Part shown: positions 50,022 to 61,852 of the stretch, piece by piece
Layout of the letters: every line of letters begins with the position of its first letter
How positions within the stretch are numbered: position 1 is the stretch's first letter
DNA from: Mugil cephalus
Lineage: Eukaryota > Chordata > Actinopteri > Mugiliformes > Mugilidae
Direction of reading: 5' to 3'
Assembly (NCBI RefSeq): GCF_022458985.1
Contig: NC_061775.1
Span: 28,837,201-28,901,200 of the forward strand
Length of the DNA stretch: 64,000 nucleotides
Program-made: the position numbers and the translations under genes
Notes under the pieces: model-generated
Told to the model about the DNA's origin: nothing
Databases searched by the model: none
The model's input: the letters and a program-made list of their open reading frames with translations, nothing else

Positions 50022-51110
50022 TGAATATAATATGAAAATAAAAAGGGCCGAGACTCTAAACTACAGGAACTTAACTCCTCCCACTGCCTGCAGCTCCGCC
50101 TCTAACATCATGACATCACTTCCTGTTCTTCATTCCCATCAATTTTATAAACACTTTCTTTACTTTTTCTATTTTCTTGAAGCCTTGTTACTTTTGTACT
50201 CCTCATGTTTCCAGCTGCAGCATTAGCATTAGCATTAGCGACGCAGTGCTGATATTTTTACTCCTCTTCTCCATTTTGTCTTCATTTCCTCTTTCATGTC
50301 TAAACCCTGAGGTCCCTGCTGCCAGAACCTTCTGATTGATCATCCAGATGAGTCAACTGGTTCAGGTTCTTCCAGATGTTGAGAGTCCAGGAAACACTGT
50401 GACGTTCCATCATCCAGCTTCAGACCGTTTTCTCTGTCCAGTGAAATGTTGTCGTCCTCACAGAAAACCTCTATCAACATTGTCCTCCTCACTCTGGATG
50501 CAGACCGACTATATTCACGTCTACATTTACAGCTTGAGCTCCTTCAAACAGCTGATGTGATGTTGGACTCGTCCTTGTGTTCGTGTCTTTAATCCAACGA
50601 GACCGAGGGAAGAAGACAAATATCCTGACTCCTGACGATTTATTCCTAAAAACGCTGAGAAAGGTTTAATGTTTGAAAGCGTCTCCAGGCTCTTTATTGG
50701 ATGAAAAACCCTCTGACGTCACAGATGTTCGAGGATCTTTGACTCCTAATAATAATAAGATCAGATACATTCACTGGACAAATAGACGAACATGAGGACG
50801 TGTTCACTGAAGCATTAAAACAGTGGTAATAATAATAATACTAATAAACATCACATCATATTTATTCATCAGTGACAGGACGTAGACATGTGACAACATG
50901 AGGAGGAGTTTTATTTATGTGAATTCTGACTTTAGTTTGAGCTTCATTCACTTTATCACGACATAAATAATCTGAACAGTAAATGTTTGAGTCCAGGAGT
51001 TAAACGTCTGATGTGTGAGTTTAAAGATGAAACATTAAACTCCTCCTCACATAGAACGAGTCTGTTAATATTTATTTTACATTTCCACTCTAACCTCAGA
51101 CGTCATCGGG
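50022..51110 (+). other. palm 3' UTR and spacer
   Basis: AT-rich non-coding sequence after the palm stop. AATAAA at 50037-50042 is only 16 bases past the stop and so is an unlikely poly(A) signal; the true 3' end was not identified. Contains (ATA)n near 50830-50850. No coding feature was recognised. Confidence 0.45.
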
Positions 51111-51414
51111 TCTGAATGTCTGGTGGACGGTTCAGGTCTTTACCGCCTGGAGGTCACATGACACCTGGACCTGGTTCTGGAGGAACCTGCTCTGACCCTG
51201 TTCTTCAGCTTTCAGTCTGTGTGTGGTCGAAGGTCCCTCCAGGAACGTGGTCCTGGTGCATCAGTTCTGGAGAAGAACCTCTGATGAAACGTGTGACTCT
51301 GTTATTTCACTGCTGCTCTGTCATTAAAGGCTTCAAACCCAGGTCCTCCTGGCTCCGTGTTCTGAGTGTCGCAGCTTTTTGTTCAGACGTTTGTGTCTTT
51401 AAAGCTGGAGGCTC

Positions 51415-51500
51415 TAGTCCTGGTCCGGGTCCTGGTCCTGGTCCTGGTCCGGGTCCTGGTCCTGGTCCTGGTCCTGGTCCTGGTCCTGGTCCTGGTCCCA
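51415..51500 (+). repeat. (CCTGGT)n hexamer repeat
   Basis: About 14 copies of CCTGGT with CCGGGT variants in the palm-misp spacer. Confidence 0.9.
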
Positions 51501-51564
51501 CACTGGATCAGCACCACAGGATGAAGCTGGAGGAAAAGGTTCTGATGATAAAAAGAGACTTGAT

Positions 51565-52472
51565 TCAGTGTGTGTGTGTGTGTTTTAATGTGTGTGTGTG
51601 AGTGTTAGTGTGTGTTATAGTGTGTGTTTGTGTGTGTGTGAGTGTTAGTGTGTGTTTTAGTGTTTGTGTTTTAATGTGTGTGTGTTAGTGTGTGTGTGTG
51701 TGTTAGTGTGTGTGTATATGTCTGTGTTTTAATGTGTGTGTGTGTGTGTTAGTGTGTTTTTTAGTGTGTGTGTATATGTCTGTGTTTTAATGTGTGTGTG
51801 TTAGTGTGTGTGTGTGTGTTAGTGTGTTTTTTTAGTGTGTGTGTGTGTGTGTTTTAATGTGTGTGTGTGTTAGTGTGTGTTTGTGTGTGTGTGAGTGTTA
51901 GTGTGTGTTTTAGTGTTTGTGTTTTAATGTGTGTGTGTTAGTGTGTGTGTGTGTTAGTGTGTTTTTTTAGTGTGTGTGTATGTATGTGTGTTTTAATGTG
52001 TGTGTGTGTACGTGTGTGTGTGCGTTAGTGTGTTTTTTTAGTGTGTGTGTGTGTGTGTGTGTTTTAATGTGTGTGTGTTAGTGTGTGTGTGTGTTAGTGT
52101 GTTTTTTTAGTGTGTGTGTATGTGTGTGTGTTTTAGTGTGTGTGTGTGTGTGTTAGTGTGTTTTTTAGTGTGTGTGTATATGTCTGTGTTTTAATGTGTG
52201 TGTGTTAGTGTGTGTGTGTGTTAGTGTGTTTTTTTAGTGTGTGTGTGTGTGTTTTAATGTGTGTGTGTGTTAGTGTGTGTTTGTGTGTGTGTGAGTGTTA
52301 GTGTGTGTGTTTTAATGTGTGTGTGTTAGTGTGTGTGTGTGTTAGTGTGTTTTTTTAGTGTGTGTGTATGTATGTGTGTTTTAATGTGTGTGTGTGTGTG
52401 TGCGTTAGTGTGTTTTTTTAGTGTGTGTGTGTGTGTGTGTGTGTGTTTTAATGTGTGTGTGTGTGTGTGTTG
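51565..52472 (+). repeat. (TG)n-rich array with TTTTAATG and GTTAGTG interruptions
   Basis: About 900 bases of GT dinucleotides interrupted regularly by TTTTAATG, GTTAGTG and TTTTTTTAGTG words, with longer blocks repeated (for example the segments from 51640 and 51880). On this strand there are almost no C residues. Confidence 0.95.
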
Positions 52473-52479
52473 CTGAGCA

Positions 52480-52616
52480 GCAGAATGTGTCAGGAATGCT
52501 GCTGACCAGCAACAATCTCACAATGGCCAAAGTCACACACACACACGCACACATGCTAACACACACTCTGCCCGCGTGCTGTGGATCCTCCCTCGTCGGT
52601 GGAGTCGACTCTGCAG
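52480..52616 (+). other. Possible misp 5' UTR exon
   Basis: Non-repetitive sequence ending in a good 5' splice site (ACTCTGCAG, then GTGAGTCATG at 52617). It precedes the candidate first coding exon 52868-52939. It could be an untranslated exon; the start is undefined. Confidence 0.25.
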
Positions 52617-52870
52617 GTGAGTCATGTTTATTTGTTCTTACCTGTGTGATGTCATCAGCATCAGCTGTTTTAATTCGTTAGTGTAATGACATGTAATGAT
52701 ATGTAGAGTTTTAGCTCCTCCCCCTGAAGCAGCAGGGACACATGAAAAACATACAAACTTCTGACAATAACAACAATAATAATGAACATAATGATGCATC
52801 AAAGATGACTTCCTGTTTGTGTTGTTGTCTAAATGCTGAGTGACACCTTCATCATCACCATCATCAGACC

Positions 52871-55800
52871 ATGAAGAGGATGTTCGGCTACACTCCCCCA
52901 TGGCAGGTTCTCTGTCACAGTCTGGACCAGCAGACAAAGGTGAGACGAATAAATGCATAAACAGGTGGGTTTGTTTACAGTGTCTGTCCAGCAGAGTGCG
53001 ACAGACTCCACATTTAGTTTGTCACCAACATTACACAACTGGTACCAGCAGCACAACTGTAATAAATACTGTAATAATAATAATACTAGAAATCTATCAG
53101 TCAGTGTGTCTTTCATCAACTCCTCCACGTTTTCTGACATGAGGCCTCATCTAAAGTTAGAAACACAGCCTGGGGGGGGGGGCTGTGTTCGGGGGCGGGG
53201 CCTGTGTTCGGGGGCGGGGCCAGTAGAACATGACCTTTGCCTCATCAGTCACTTCTTCTTCAGTTTGAGTTGGTGAAAGGAAACTGATCTGAGGTAAGAA
53301 ACTGAACGAAAAAATAACATTATAAAAATGAATGTGAGGGTAAATGATTGTGTTTGTACATTAGTCTGAGTCGTTTTCTGTCTCATTCCTTCAACTTATT
53401 AATGAACTGACTGATTGTAGATGTGGAATGTGTGGGTCTATGTGTGTTAGTATCTTTTAGGTGTTGCACACGCAAATAATGTTGTACCGTTTGGCAGAAT
53501 GACAATAAATCGTTCTGGTTCTGATTCTGGTTCTGATTCTGGTTCTGGTTCTGGTTCTGGTCTGGTTCTGCCATAGCTACAGGAACACTGTGAGGCTAAC
53601 CCTAACCCTAACCTTGTCGCCATATTTCATTTGCCCGTTTCAGTCCAGTGACACTGTTGCCTCTCTGCATGTTTTTGTCATCTGTGAACTTTTTTATTTG
53701 TTGATCTGCTCACGGTTTTTACTTTTACTGTGTTATGAGTTTATTTACCTGTTAAATGAATAAAAACACCTGTGAAATAATCAAACCATCTGGAAAATGA
53801 GATTTTAGTAATCAGATAAAACTAATTTCTTAGTTTTCGTTAACGATAGGGTCGGGGTTATTAATCATCATCGATTAATCATCTATTAATCACTTCATTG
53901 AAACTTATGATTGAAGCTCAGGTCATGTTGTGTGTTGTGCTAATGTAGTTTACCACTTTTAGCAGTTTTAATCACCACCACTCTGTTCACAAAGAATGTC
54001 TTGATGTTTCTGTCTTCTCTATTTATTTCTCAGAGTTGTTAATTTTGTACATTTTTATTACTATATTCCTGTTAACTTTGTTATTGTTTCTTGTACACAT
54101 TCTGGTCTAATCATGTGATACTGTGACCGCGGCCTCTTAGCGTAGTGGTGAGTAGTATGTCGTCTTTCAGAGCCGTTGGTTTATTATCAGCTGAACGCAG
54201 CTACGTCTCCGGAGGCGCAGACCTTATCACACACTGTCAGACTGCTAGCTATTAGCATCATCACCCACTGTCAGACTGCTAGCTATTAGCATCATCACAC
54301 ACTGTCAGACTGCTAGCTATTAGCATCATCACCCACTGTCAGACTGCTAGCTATTAGCATCATCACCCACTGTGGGGCTGCTAGCTATTAGCATCATCAC
54401 CCACTGTCAGACTGCTAACTATTAGCATCATCACACACTGTCAGACTGCTAGCTATTAGCATCATCACCCACTGTCAGACTGCTAGCTATTAGCATCATC
54501 ACACACTGTCAGACTGCTAGCTATTAGCATCATCACCCACTGTCAGACTGCTAACTATTAGCATCATCACACACTGTCAGACTGCTAGCTATTAGCATCA
54601 TCACCCACTGTCAGACTGCTAGCTATTAGCATCATCACACACTGTCAGACTGCTAGCTATTAGCATCATCACCCACTGTGGGGCTGCTAGCTATTAGCAT
54701 CATCACCCACTGTCAGACTGCTAGCTATTAGCATCATCACACACTGTCAGACTGCTAGCTATTAGCATCATCACCCACTGTGGGGCTGCTAGCTATTAGC
54801 ATCATCACCCACTGTCAGACTGCTAACTATTAGCATCATCACACACTGTCAGACTGCTAGCCATTAGCATCATCACACACTGTCAGACTGCTAGCCGTTA
54901 GCATCATCACACACTGTCAGACTGCTAGCCGTTAGCATCATCACACACTGTCAGACTGCTAGCCGTTAGCATCATCACACACTGTCAGACTGCTAGCCGT
55001 TAGCATCATCTGACTTTGTGTTGTAGTATTATTATCAGAGACTCGGTCATTTCCTCGTTTATTAACGGACGGAGTCATGTGACCTCAGTCCCTGTTGAAA
55101 ACTACTTGTTTCTATAGTAACCACTGTCCTGTGTTGATATGGAAACCACAGGGCCAGTCCCCTCTGTCGTTACCATGGTAACAGATTGCCCTCAATGCTT
55201 TTCCCATAGCTACTGTCCTCTGCTCGTTGTTGCCGTAGTAACCGTCCTGTCCTTCTTGTTGTTGCCGTAGTAACCGTCCTTCCTGTTGTTTCAGATGTTG
55301 TCCTCAGGCTCTCATCAGGACGTTGTGACTCTCTCAGTCCATCGTCTTCCTCCGTCTGAGCCTCCTCCCTCCCTCAGTTCCACAGCGTCCCCTGTGGACA
55401 TGGACACCAGCCCGAGAAGGTGGGTGCTGAAGCCCCTGTCCCCCCTCCTGCAACCCTCCGACCTGCGCTCTATGGCCGGCCCCGCCCCCGGCCAGGGCGC
55501 CATTCAGTCCTCGGGGGTCGTGTCCTCCCTGCAGGGGGACGAGTCCTGGGACGTGGTTGTTGGGTCTCAGCTGGTCCACGTGGAGCTGGATGGAGAGGAC
55601 GGTGAAGAGTGGCGTCCGAGCAGCCGAGGCAGCAGCACCGGGTCCCTCTGCGGCTTCTACTCATTCGTGGAGGACCCGGCGAGTCCTGAGGCCGAGCTGA
55701 ACGAGGCCTGGATGGTGTCTCCGAAGCGTCAGGTCCAGCTGTCCACCCTGAAGGAGGACAAAGGAATCAAACTACAGACCTACACCAGCAGCAGGAAGCC

Positions 55801-58409
55801 AGAGAGTCTCTTCTCAGAGACAAACGGAGACTCGCGCTACAAACTGGACCCAACCAACCAGCGGACGGTGGTCGCGGAGGAAGAAGAGAAGCAGCTCCGC
55901 AAGGAAATCATCCGGAGCCAAGCGCCCAAGAAGAACCCTCTGGAGGACCTGGATCTGAGCCGGTCTCCAGGGTCCAGTCCTGTCAGGACCACTCCAGGTA
56001 CAGCTGAGCCTGGGTCCATCGACCAAGACAAGATCAACTTCACCGCAGTCCGACAACAGTTCCTGAAGATGGAGAAGGACCGGCTGGCTGCTCTGTTCCG
56101 TCCTTTCAGGTCCTCTAGGACACGTCTGGACATGTCCCAGTCAGAGACAAGCAAAGACACATCAGGGTTAACCGCCCCAGAACCAGGTGAGTGGTCCCCA
56201 CAGAGGGACGTGATGATGGTCCAGGAGAGTCTGAGTCGGCAAAGCAGCGTCTTTGATGACCTGGACTCTGGTCTGGAGGAGCTGTCTGTGGACGAAGGAG
56301 CAAACAAGACCAGGTCCACGAGTGCCTGTGAGACCCCCATTGAGAGGGAGATCCGTTTAACCCAGGAACGTGAGGAAAACCTGCGACGGTCTCGAGGTCT
56401 GAAACACAGTGACGGGCGGGCGGAGATGGTGGAGATCAAGACCACACGGCTCCTCTCACCAAGACCCAGAGACAAAAACCGGGTCAGCTTCGCTGTCCAC
56501 AGAGAGGTTCAGGAGGACCCTCAGGGACAGACAGGGATCTTGGAACCATCCAGCCCACATCCCTCAGAGGAGGTGTTCGACATGAGGAGGGAGTCTGTCG
56601 GGAACAACAGGACCGAAGAAAGACCTCAGTTCGAGTCTGGAATGGACGATGTCTTCCTGTCTCCTTGTTGTCCTCACAGGCACCCTGAAGAACCCAAGTT
56701 CGCCCAAACAACAGAAACCGATTCCTTCGCTGCGACTCCAACTGGTCTAAGTGACGCGACCTCGTCCAGCCACCCGTCCTGGACGGAGTCCACCGGCCTT
56801 CAGACCAGAGGACGAGGAGCTTCAGACTTCATCGAGAAGGAGATCCAGGATTTTCTGAGACGGGAGCAGGAGCTGAAGGAGCTGAGGGAGTCCAGGAAAA
56901 CGGTCCAGGAAACAAAGCAGCCTCTCTTCTCTCCAGCTCCCCTGGTGGACCAGGCCACCAAGAAGGCAGTCAGCCAGTTCTACCCCCCAGTAAAGACCGG
57001 TACGTTGTCCTCAAAAGTCCAAAACATTGGTGCTTGTGTTGTTCAACATTTTGAGTTAAATCTGGTTCCTGCTGACGTTTGTGAATCTAGACCTGGTTCT
57101 GTTTGTGGGGGCTGTAGACCAGAGTCCAGAGGATCATTAAAGTCACTATCCCAGTTTTATGGTTCAAATGAGAAAGTAAAGGCCTCACAAAACTTTGACC
57201 CGGCATAAAAGAGTCCTCACAGACGTCACGGGCTCAGTTTAAATGTCTCTGATGCAGAGTTACCAAACCCTAGATCTGGATCCGGATCAAGGGTTATTCA
57301 TGAAGCTCCTTTACGTTCAGAGGAGGGCACAGGAAATAAACGAGAAGTAAAAAGATAAATAGATGCAATAAAAACAATACAATTACAGTAAACAGTAAAA
57401 ACCAGTCGAATCAGGGCGTGGTCTCCAGAGATAAGAAGAAGAAGACGTGGGTTTTAGGGAGCTCTGGTTCATTAGACAAATCCAGCGTCTCATCTCATCT
57501 TCTACTACCACTCACACATAAACCATGACTCAGGACAGGTAGGAGGACAGGTAGGAGGACAGGTAGGAGGACAGGTAGAGGCACAGGTATTAGGTGAAAT
57601 AAATGACTCGTCTGCACTTTAAATCTAGTCTCAGTGTGTCAGTGTCTCTGTCTCTGTGTCTCTGTCTCTGTGTCTCTGTCTCTGTGTCTCTGTCTCTGTG
57701 TCTCTGTCTCTCACCGTCTCTGTCTCAATGTCTCCATGTCTCATGGAAATGATCCATGAGTCACGTGTAGAAACAGAATCAGTAACAGAGAGAAACAAAG
57801 TCCAGTTCAGTGAATCAGTTACAGGTTTGTTCAGTTCAGAGTTCACAGCTGAATAAAAACAGATACCGACGTGGTAAACATTTACACAGCTAAGCCCCGC
57901 CCACTTTTATCAATTAACACCTTCATCAGCAATTAACATTCCATCACTTCCTTCCAGACAAACGCATCCGTTATTCCTTCATCACAGCTCAGCCCTGGAC
58001 CCCCCCACCCTCCTCCCCTAACCCTCCCCCATCCTCCTCCCCTCATCCTCCCCCATCCTCCTCCCCTCATCCTCCACGATCCTCCTCCCTATCCTCACCT
58101 GATCCTGTCCCATCCTACACCCCCCATCTTTCTCTATCCTCCTCCCTATCCTCACCCGATCCTGTCCCATCCTACACCCCCCATCTTCCTCCATCCTCCT
58201 CCCTATCCTCACTAGATCCTGTCCCATCCTACACCCCCCATCCTCCCCAACCCTCCTCCCCCTCCCCCCTGGCTTTTCGAGGTCTGACGGCGACTCTGCT
58301 TCAGGACTTTGAGGATCATCGTCTCAAAATGAAGCTGGAGGAGGCAGCGGTGAGGAAGATGATGATAATGAGAGTGATGATAAAGATGATGATGATGGTG
58401 ATGATTATT

Positions 58410-58441
<32 letters not shown>

Positions 58442-58739
58442 GGTGATAAAGATGATGAGATGTTTTCTCTCTGTTTTTCAGTACGCAGGAATCCAACCAA
58501 TCGATGACATCAACAACGAGGTACGTTAAGCAACATGTCCACATTTAAGAGACATTCTGAGTCCTGGATCTGGATCTGGATCTGGATCAGTGAGGTGGAC
58601 TGGAAACCAGTAACTACTCCAGTAAAACAAGTATCTGGTCTCATTTCAGGTCGTGGAGTCAACTCGAGTCATTCGACATAAAAACCAGCGAGCTCTGCGC
58701 TGGGAGGCTGGAGTCTTCACAAACCTGGAGAACCAATGA
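52871..58739 (+). CDS. misp: Mitotic spindle positioning protein
   Basis: MISP is an actin-bundling, cell-cortex protein that links astral microtubules to the cortex and positions the spindle. The model has five exons and 656 residues: 52871-52939, 55295-56999, 58282-58349, 58482-58520, 58650-58739 (TGA). The large exon carries [20 protein letters not shown] and [20 protein letters not shown] plus [20 protein letters not shown], matching conserved MISP/AKAP2 C-terminal-family blocks. The last exons encode [20 protein letters not shown] and [16 protein letters not shown], the conserved tail. The small first exon (ACCATGAAGAGGATG, 23 codons) joins in phase, but the large exon also starts with its own ATG at 55295, so the N terminus is uncertain. 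The acceptor at 58281 (GGCTTTTCGAG) is required by phase; the CAG at 58304 would shift frame. It follows palm, as on human 19p13.3. Confidence 0.87.
53160..54170 (+). other. misp intron 1, left part
   Basis: Non-coding. Holds a twice-repeated G-rich decamer (GGGGGCGGGGCC, 53190-53222), a (GGTTCT)n run at 53512-53575, and three copies of CTAACC at 53596-53613. A T-rich stretch follows. No gene seen. Confidence 0.5.
54215..55012 (+). repeat. 34-base tandem repeat CACTGTCAGACTGCTAGCTA + TTAGCATCATCACC
   Basis: About 23 units of 34 bases. Variants are ordered: ACACA versus ACCCA alternate, a GGGGCT variant recurs, and GCCGTT or GCCATT replaces GCTATT in the last five. Units adjoin without spacers, so it is a satellite, not CRISPR. 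It lies in misp intron 1 or upstream of misp. Confidence 0.97.
55169..55274 (+). promoter_or_regulatory. Cluster of three RFX X-box-like motifs upstream of misp exon 2
   Basis: GTTACCATGGTAAC (55169-55182) is a perfect palindrome fitting the RFX X-box. GTTGCCGTAGTAAC occurs at 55229-55242 and 55261-55274. They lie 20-125 bases before the 55295 ATG. This may mark an alternative promoter or just a local repeat; binding is not shown by sequence alone. Confidence 0.4.
57000..58281 (+). repeat. misp intron with several short tandem repeats
   Basis: Intron between exons 55295-56999 and 58282-58349. Contains GGAGGACAGGTA (57530-57585), TCTCTGTCTCTGTG (57640-57720) and a C-rich 60-70-base repeat (CCCCATCTTCCTCCATCCTC, 58015-58250) that runs into the pyrimidine tract of the acceptor. 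The frame continuing past 56999 is intron read-through. Confidence 0.8.
58350..58481 (+). repeat. (GAT)n repeat filling a short misp intron
   Basis: GATGAT/GATAAT triplets occupy most of the 132-base intron between exons 58282-58349 and 58482-58520; a normal pyrimidine tract (TTTTCTCTCTGTTTTTCAG) precedes the acceptor. Confidence 0.9.
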
Positions 58740-59500
58740 GACCACCAGGACCAGGACCAAGATCTAGAACCAGAGCCAGGTCCAGATATAGCAACAGGTC
58801 CAGACCTGCAGGGGGAGCCAGACTCTACAGCAGAAGCAGGTGGTTTTGATCTGGGTGCTGAGTGGAGCCTCAAACAAAGACAATGATTCATGCAGAAATC
58901 AAACTTTGATCCACAGACTTTTTATTTGTCACAGGACAACAGGAAGTCTCTAAAGAAATTAAAATGATTTGAGCTCAGAACGTCTGTTCACATCATGTTT
59001 AATCAAACTGGTTTAAGCTTCTCAAACACATCTGGATTCTCAATGGAGACAGCATCAGAACAGATTCCTCCAGGACCAGGTCCAGGAGGGTCTCACATCA
59101 TTACCAGACTCTGGTCCTGTGACTTTCAGGTGATAAAAAGCTCAACTCTCCACAAGACATTTAGAGCTGAACTTAGAGGATTTCAACATCTTCTAGAAAC
59201 ACAACGAGTCCAGATGAGTTTGAAAAGTGAAGGATTCTCCACAGACAAACAATATGTTCCTGACTTTAAATTCAGATCATTAAAGGTATAAAAACATCAA
59301 CTTGTGTCTGTAGTTTTGATGCTTAAGTCATTCATCTACAGTTAAAAAACACACACACATAAAAATCTCCATTCCATGTTTGTCCTCCATCCACTGATTT
59401 AGTATGAACTTTATTAACAAATTATTTAAATCCTGATAAACCATCCTGTCTGATATGGATGTGGTTTAAAATGCGGATGTGCATATTTCGAACGGGATTT
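58740..59500 (+). other. misp 3' UTR and spacer
   Basis: Non-coding sequence after the misp stop. ATTAAA at 58958-58963 is a possible variant poly(A) signal. No other feature was recognised. Confidence 0.4.
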
Positions 59501-60320
59501 TATAGTTGCTCCTCTGAAAAAGAAGGTGGTAAATGGGAGGGAAGCTCCATGGTATAATTCACAGTTGAACAGTCCAAAACTGGAAAGAATTTGTCATTCC
59601 ACTAATTCTGAAGAATCTCACATAATAATGAATTAATACCTCCGCATTAAATCAGATAAACTTATCTTTATCAACAGGATATGTGCCCCAGTCTTTTAAA
59701 ACTGCTGTAATTAAACCATTACTTAAAAAACCCACGCTTGAACCAGATGTTTTAGCAACTATAGGCCGATTTCCAACGTTCCTTTTACCTCTAAAGTTTT
59801 GGAAAGGGTTGTTGTCAATCAGTTGCTGGATCATTTAAACAGGAATGGTTTGTTAGAAGAGTTTCAGTCAGGTTTTAGAGCTCATCATAACACAGAAAGA
59901 GCTCTGGTTAAAGTTACCAATGATCTCCTCATGACTTCAGACGATGGACTTGTCTCTATACTTGTCCTGCTAGATCTCAGTGCTGCATTTGACACTATTG
60001 ATCACAATATTCTACTACAGAGACTTGAAAGTGTGATCAAGATTACAGGAACTGCACTAGACGGGTTTGAATCATATCTGTCAGACAGATTCCAGTTTGT
60101 CCATGTAAACAACAACTCTTCTATATATACCAAAGTAAGCTATGGAGTTCCTCAGGGTTCTGTGCTAGGGCCAATATTATTCACATTATACATGCTTCCC
60201 TTAGGCAATATTATTAGAAAGCACGGCATAAACTTCCATTGCTATGCAGATGATACCCAGCTATATTCATCCATGAAACCAGATGAAACTAATCCGCTGG
60301 TTAAACTCAAAGCGCCTTTT
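59500..60320 (+). mobile_element. L2/CR1-like LINE, reverse-transcriptase fragment
   Basis: The frame 59799-60344 holds RT motifs in order: [37 protein letters not shown] (motif A), [20 protein letters not shown] (motif B) and [13 protein letters not shown], the YADD catalytic box. Upstream, a different frame reads [19 protein letters not shown], so at least one frameshift separates it. Both the endonuclease and the C-terminal third are missing. It is a dead fragment. The copy at 37441-38240 holds the part missing here but is a separate insertion. Confidence 0.85.
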
Positions 60321-61400
60321 AAAGTGCGGAATGTTGCTACTTAGAGGGAGAGAACGTGAGTGAAATGGCTTGATATTTTTCTCTTTCCATGCTCGTCCCG
60401 GCCACAATTTACACAGTAGACACATGATTTTTACCACAGTTGTAGACAAACTTGTTGTGTCTCTCACAATGTGCTCGGCAAAGCAGTGAGACGTACAGAA
60501 TTTAAACTGAGAGCCTCTGTTCGCGGTAAAGTACCTGTCTGCTCTCCATTCACTCGATGCAAATATTTTCTGAGAAAAGGAGAAGGACCTTTGTCTGTAA
60601 CTCGCGAGTGTGTCAAAAATATTTACTCTACAAGGACAAAAAACATATCAAAGTCTTCAGGAAGGTCTTACGACGCCCACGGTCTGCTTTTTTTTCAGAT
60701 ACGAGCTACCGTTTTGTCACAGTGAGCCCAAATGTGAGACCAGTGAAAAGGGGGGACACATGTACCTTTATGTTATTACAGATACACTCAGGAAAAACGT
60801 GTTAGCCAACTGTGCTAACCATAAGCTAACTGTAGGCTAACTGTGCTAACTCCCATGTTGACAGAGACGGTACCCTCGGCATTAGCTCCCGTAGTCCCTT
60901 CAAAATTTCCCAGAGGGAATTTTCTAGTTTATTTTCTAATGCCAACCACTGTGGTTCCCTCTCTCCCCTCCATCTCCTTGTGAGGGTCTCTGGTCTGGAG
61001 GCTGAATATCTGACCTGTGGAGTTCTAAGCTACATCTGCTGCCGTGGCCTCATCAACCAGCCCAGTCTTCATGGTCTGGAGTCTGTGTATCAGACCTGTG
61101 GAGCTCCATAAACTACATCTGTCCCAGTCTTCATGTCCTCCTCCAGGTGTCCACTCCTACCTAGATGAACTATTCACCAACCTGCCCATGATTCCTGTTA
61201 TACTCACAAACTGTCACATAAGATCAATGAATGTCTGGGGCAGTATCAGTCTATACAACAGAGCTGACTGCTATTATCTGAGCACTAAAGTGGGTGGAAC
61301 AGTTTAAACTAGAGGCGGGTGTATCTGTTCTGACAAGTTTAACTCTGTGGCAGAAGTAGTAGGAGAGTGAGGAGAAAGGACACTTTTTTCTCCATACAGA
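60321..61400 (+). other. Unclassified, probably repeat-derived spacer
   Basis: Overlapping frames of 76-84 codons at 60471-60840 include a Cys/Lys-rich stretch (VCQKYLLYKDKKHIKVFRKV) with no domain I recognise. It adjoins the LINE fragment directly and may be part of another old mobile element. GCTAAC words occur at 60800-60850. Bases 60940-61110 contain a diverged direct repeat (GGTCTGGAGNCTGNNTATCN, GACCTGTGGAG). No confident gene. Confidence 0.4.
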
Positions 61401-61404
61401 ACAC

Positions 61405-61852
61405 GTAAAGTCTAAAAAGTGCTATCTTGGAAAAGGAAGGAGATAAACTGTGATGATGACAGACTCAGGTTAGGGCATTGTGGTCTGTCAGAGATGGGGA
61501 AACATGAGGATGGGCTCTGCAGGATCTGCAAAAAACAACAGACTGTGGAACATGTCTTAATGAAGTGTCTCTTATATAAAGAGAAAAGAGGGCAGTTGTT
61601 CGCTGTGGTATCAGACTCTGGAATAGACAAAATATCTCTGGAAATGTTTTTAAAAACGTCGGAAAGGCAGCCCCAGACTTTTACCGCAGTCCTGGATTTC
61701 ATAACTATTGGAATTCTCTCCCTTTGATGCAGTACCACGACTAACCAGCGAGAGGCAGCAACATGCCGCCATGCATCTAGCCTGCCGGAAAAGAAGAAGA
61801 AGAAGAAGAAGAAGAAGAAGAAGAAGAAGAAGAAGAAGAAGAAGAAGAAGAA
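61405..61852 (+). mobile_element. I/Nimb-like LINE, extreme 3' end with (GAA)n tail
   Basis: The frame 61419-61727 ends like the C terminus of fish I-clade (Nimb-like) LINE ORF2, with a CCHC-like signature: LRLGHCGLSEMGKHEDGLCR, ICKKQQTVEHVLMKCLLYKE. A short 3' tail with GAGAGGCAGCAACATGCCGCC and a GAAGAAGAAG run (61793-61850) follows, as in this family. It is heavily 5'-truncated. Confidence 0.75.

Noticed and set aside
53596-53613. Interstitial telomere repeat (CTAACC)
   Set aside because: Only three copies, which is easily explained by chance or local repeat growth.
54215-55012. CRISPR-like regular repeats
   Set aside because: Units are directly adjacent with no unique spacers, in a vertebrate genome. 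It is a satellite.
58301-58304. Alternative misp acceptor CTTCAG at 58304
   Set aside because: Joining there gives an immediate in-frame stop (GGA CTT TGA); the acceptor at 58281 keeps the frame.
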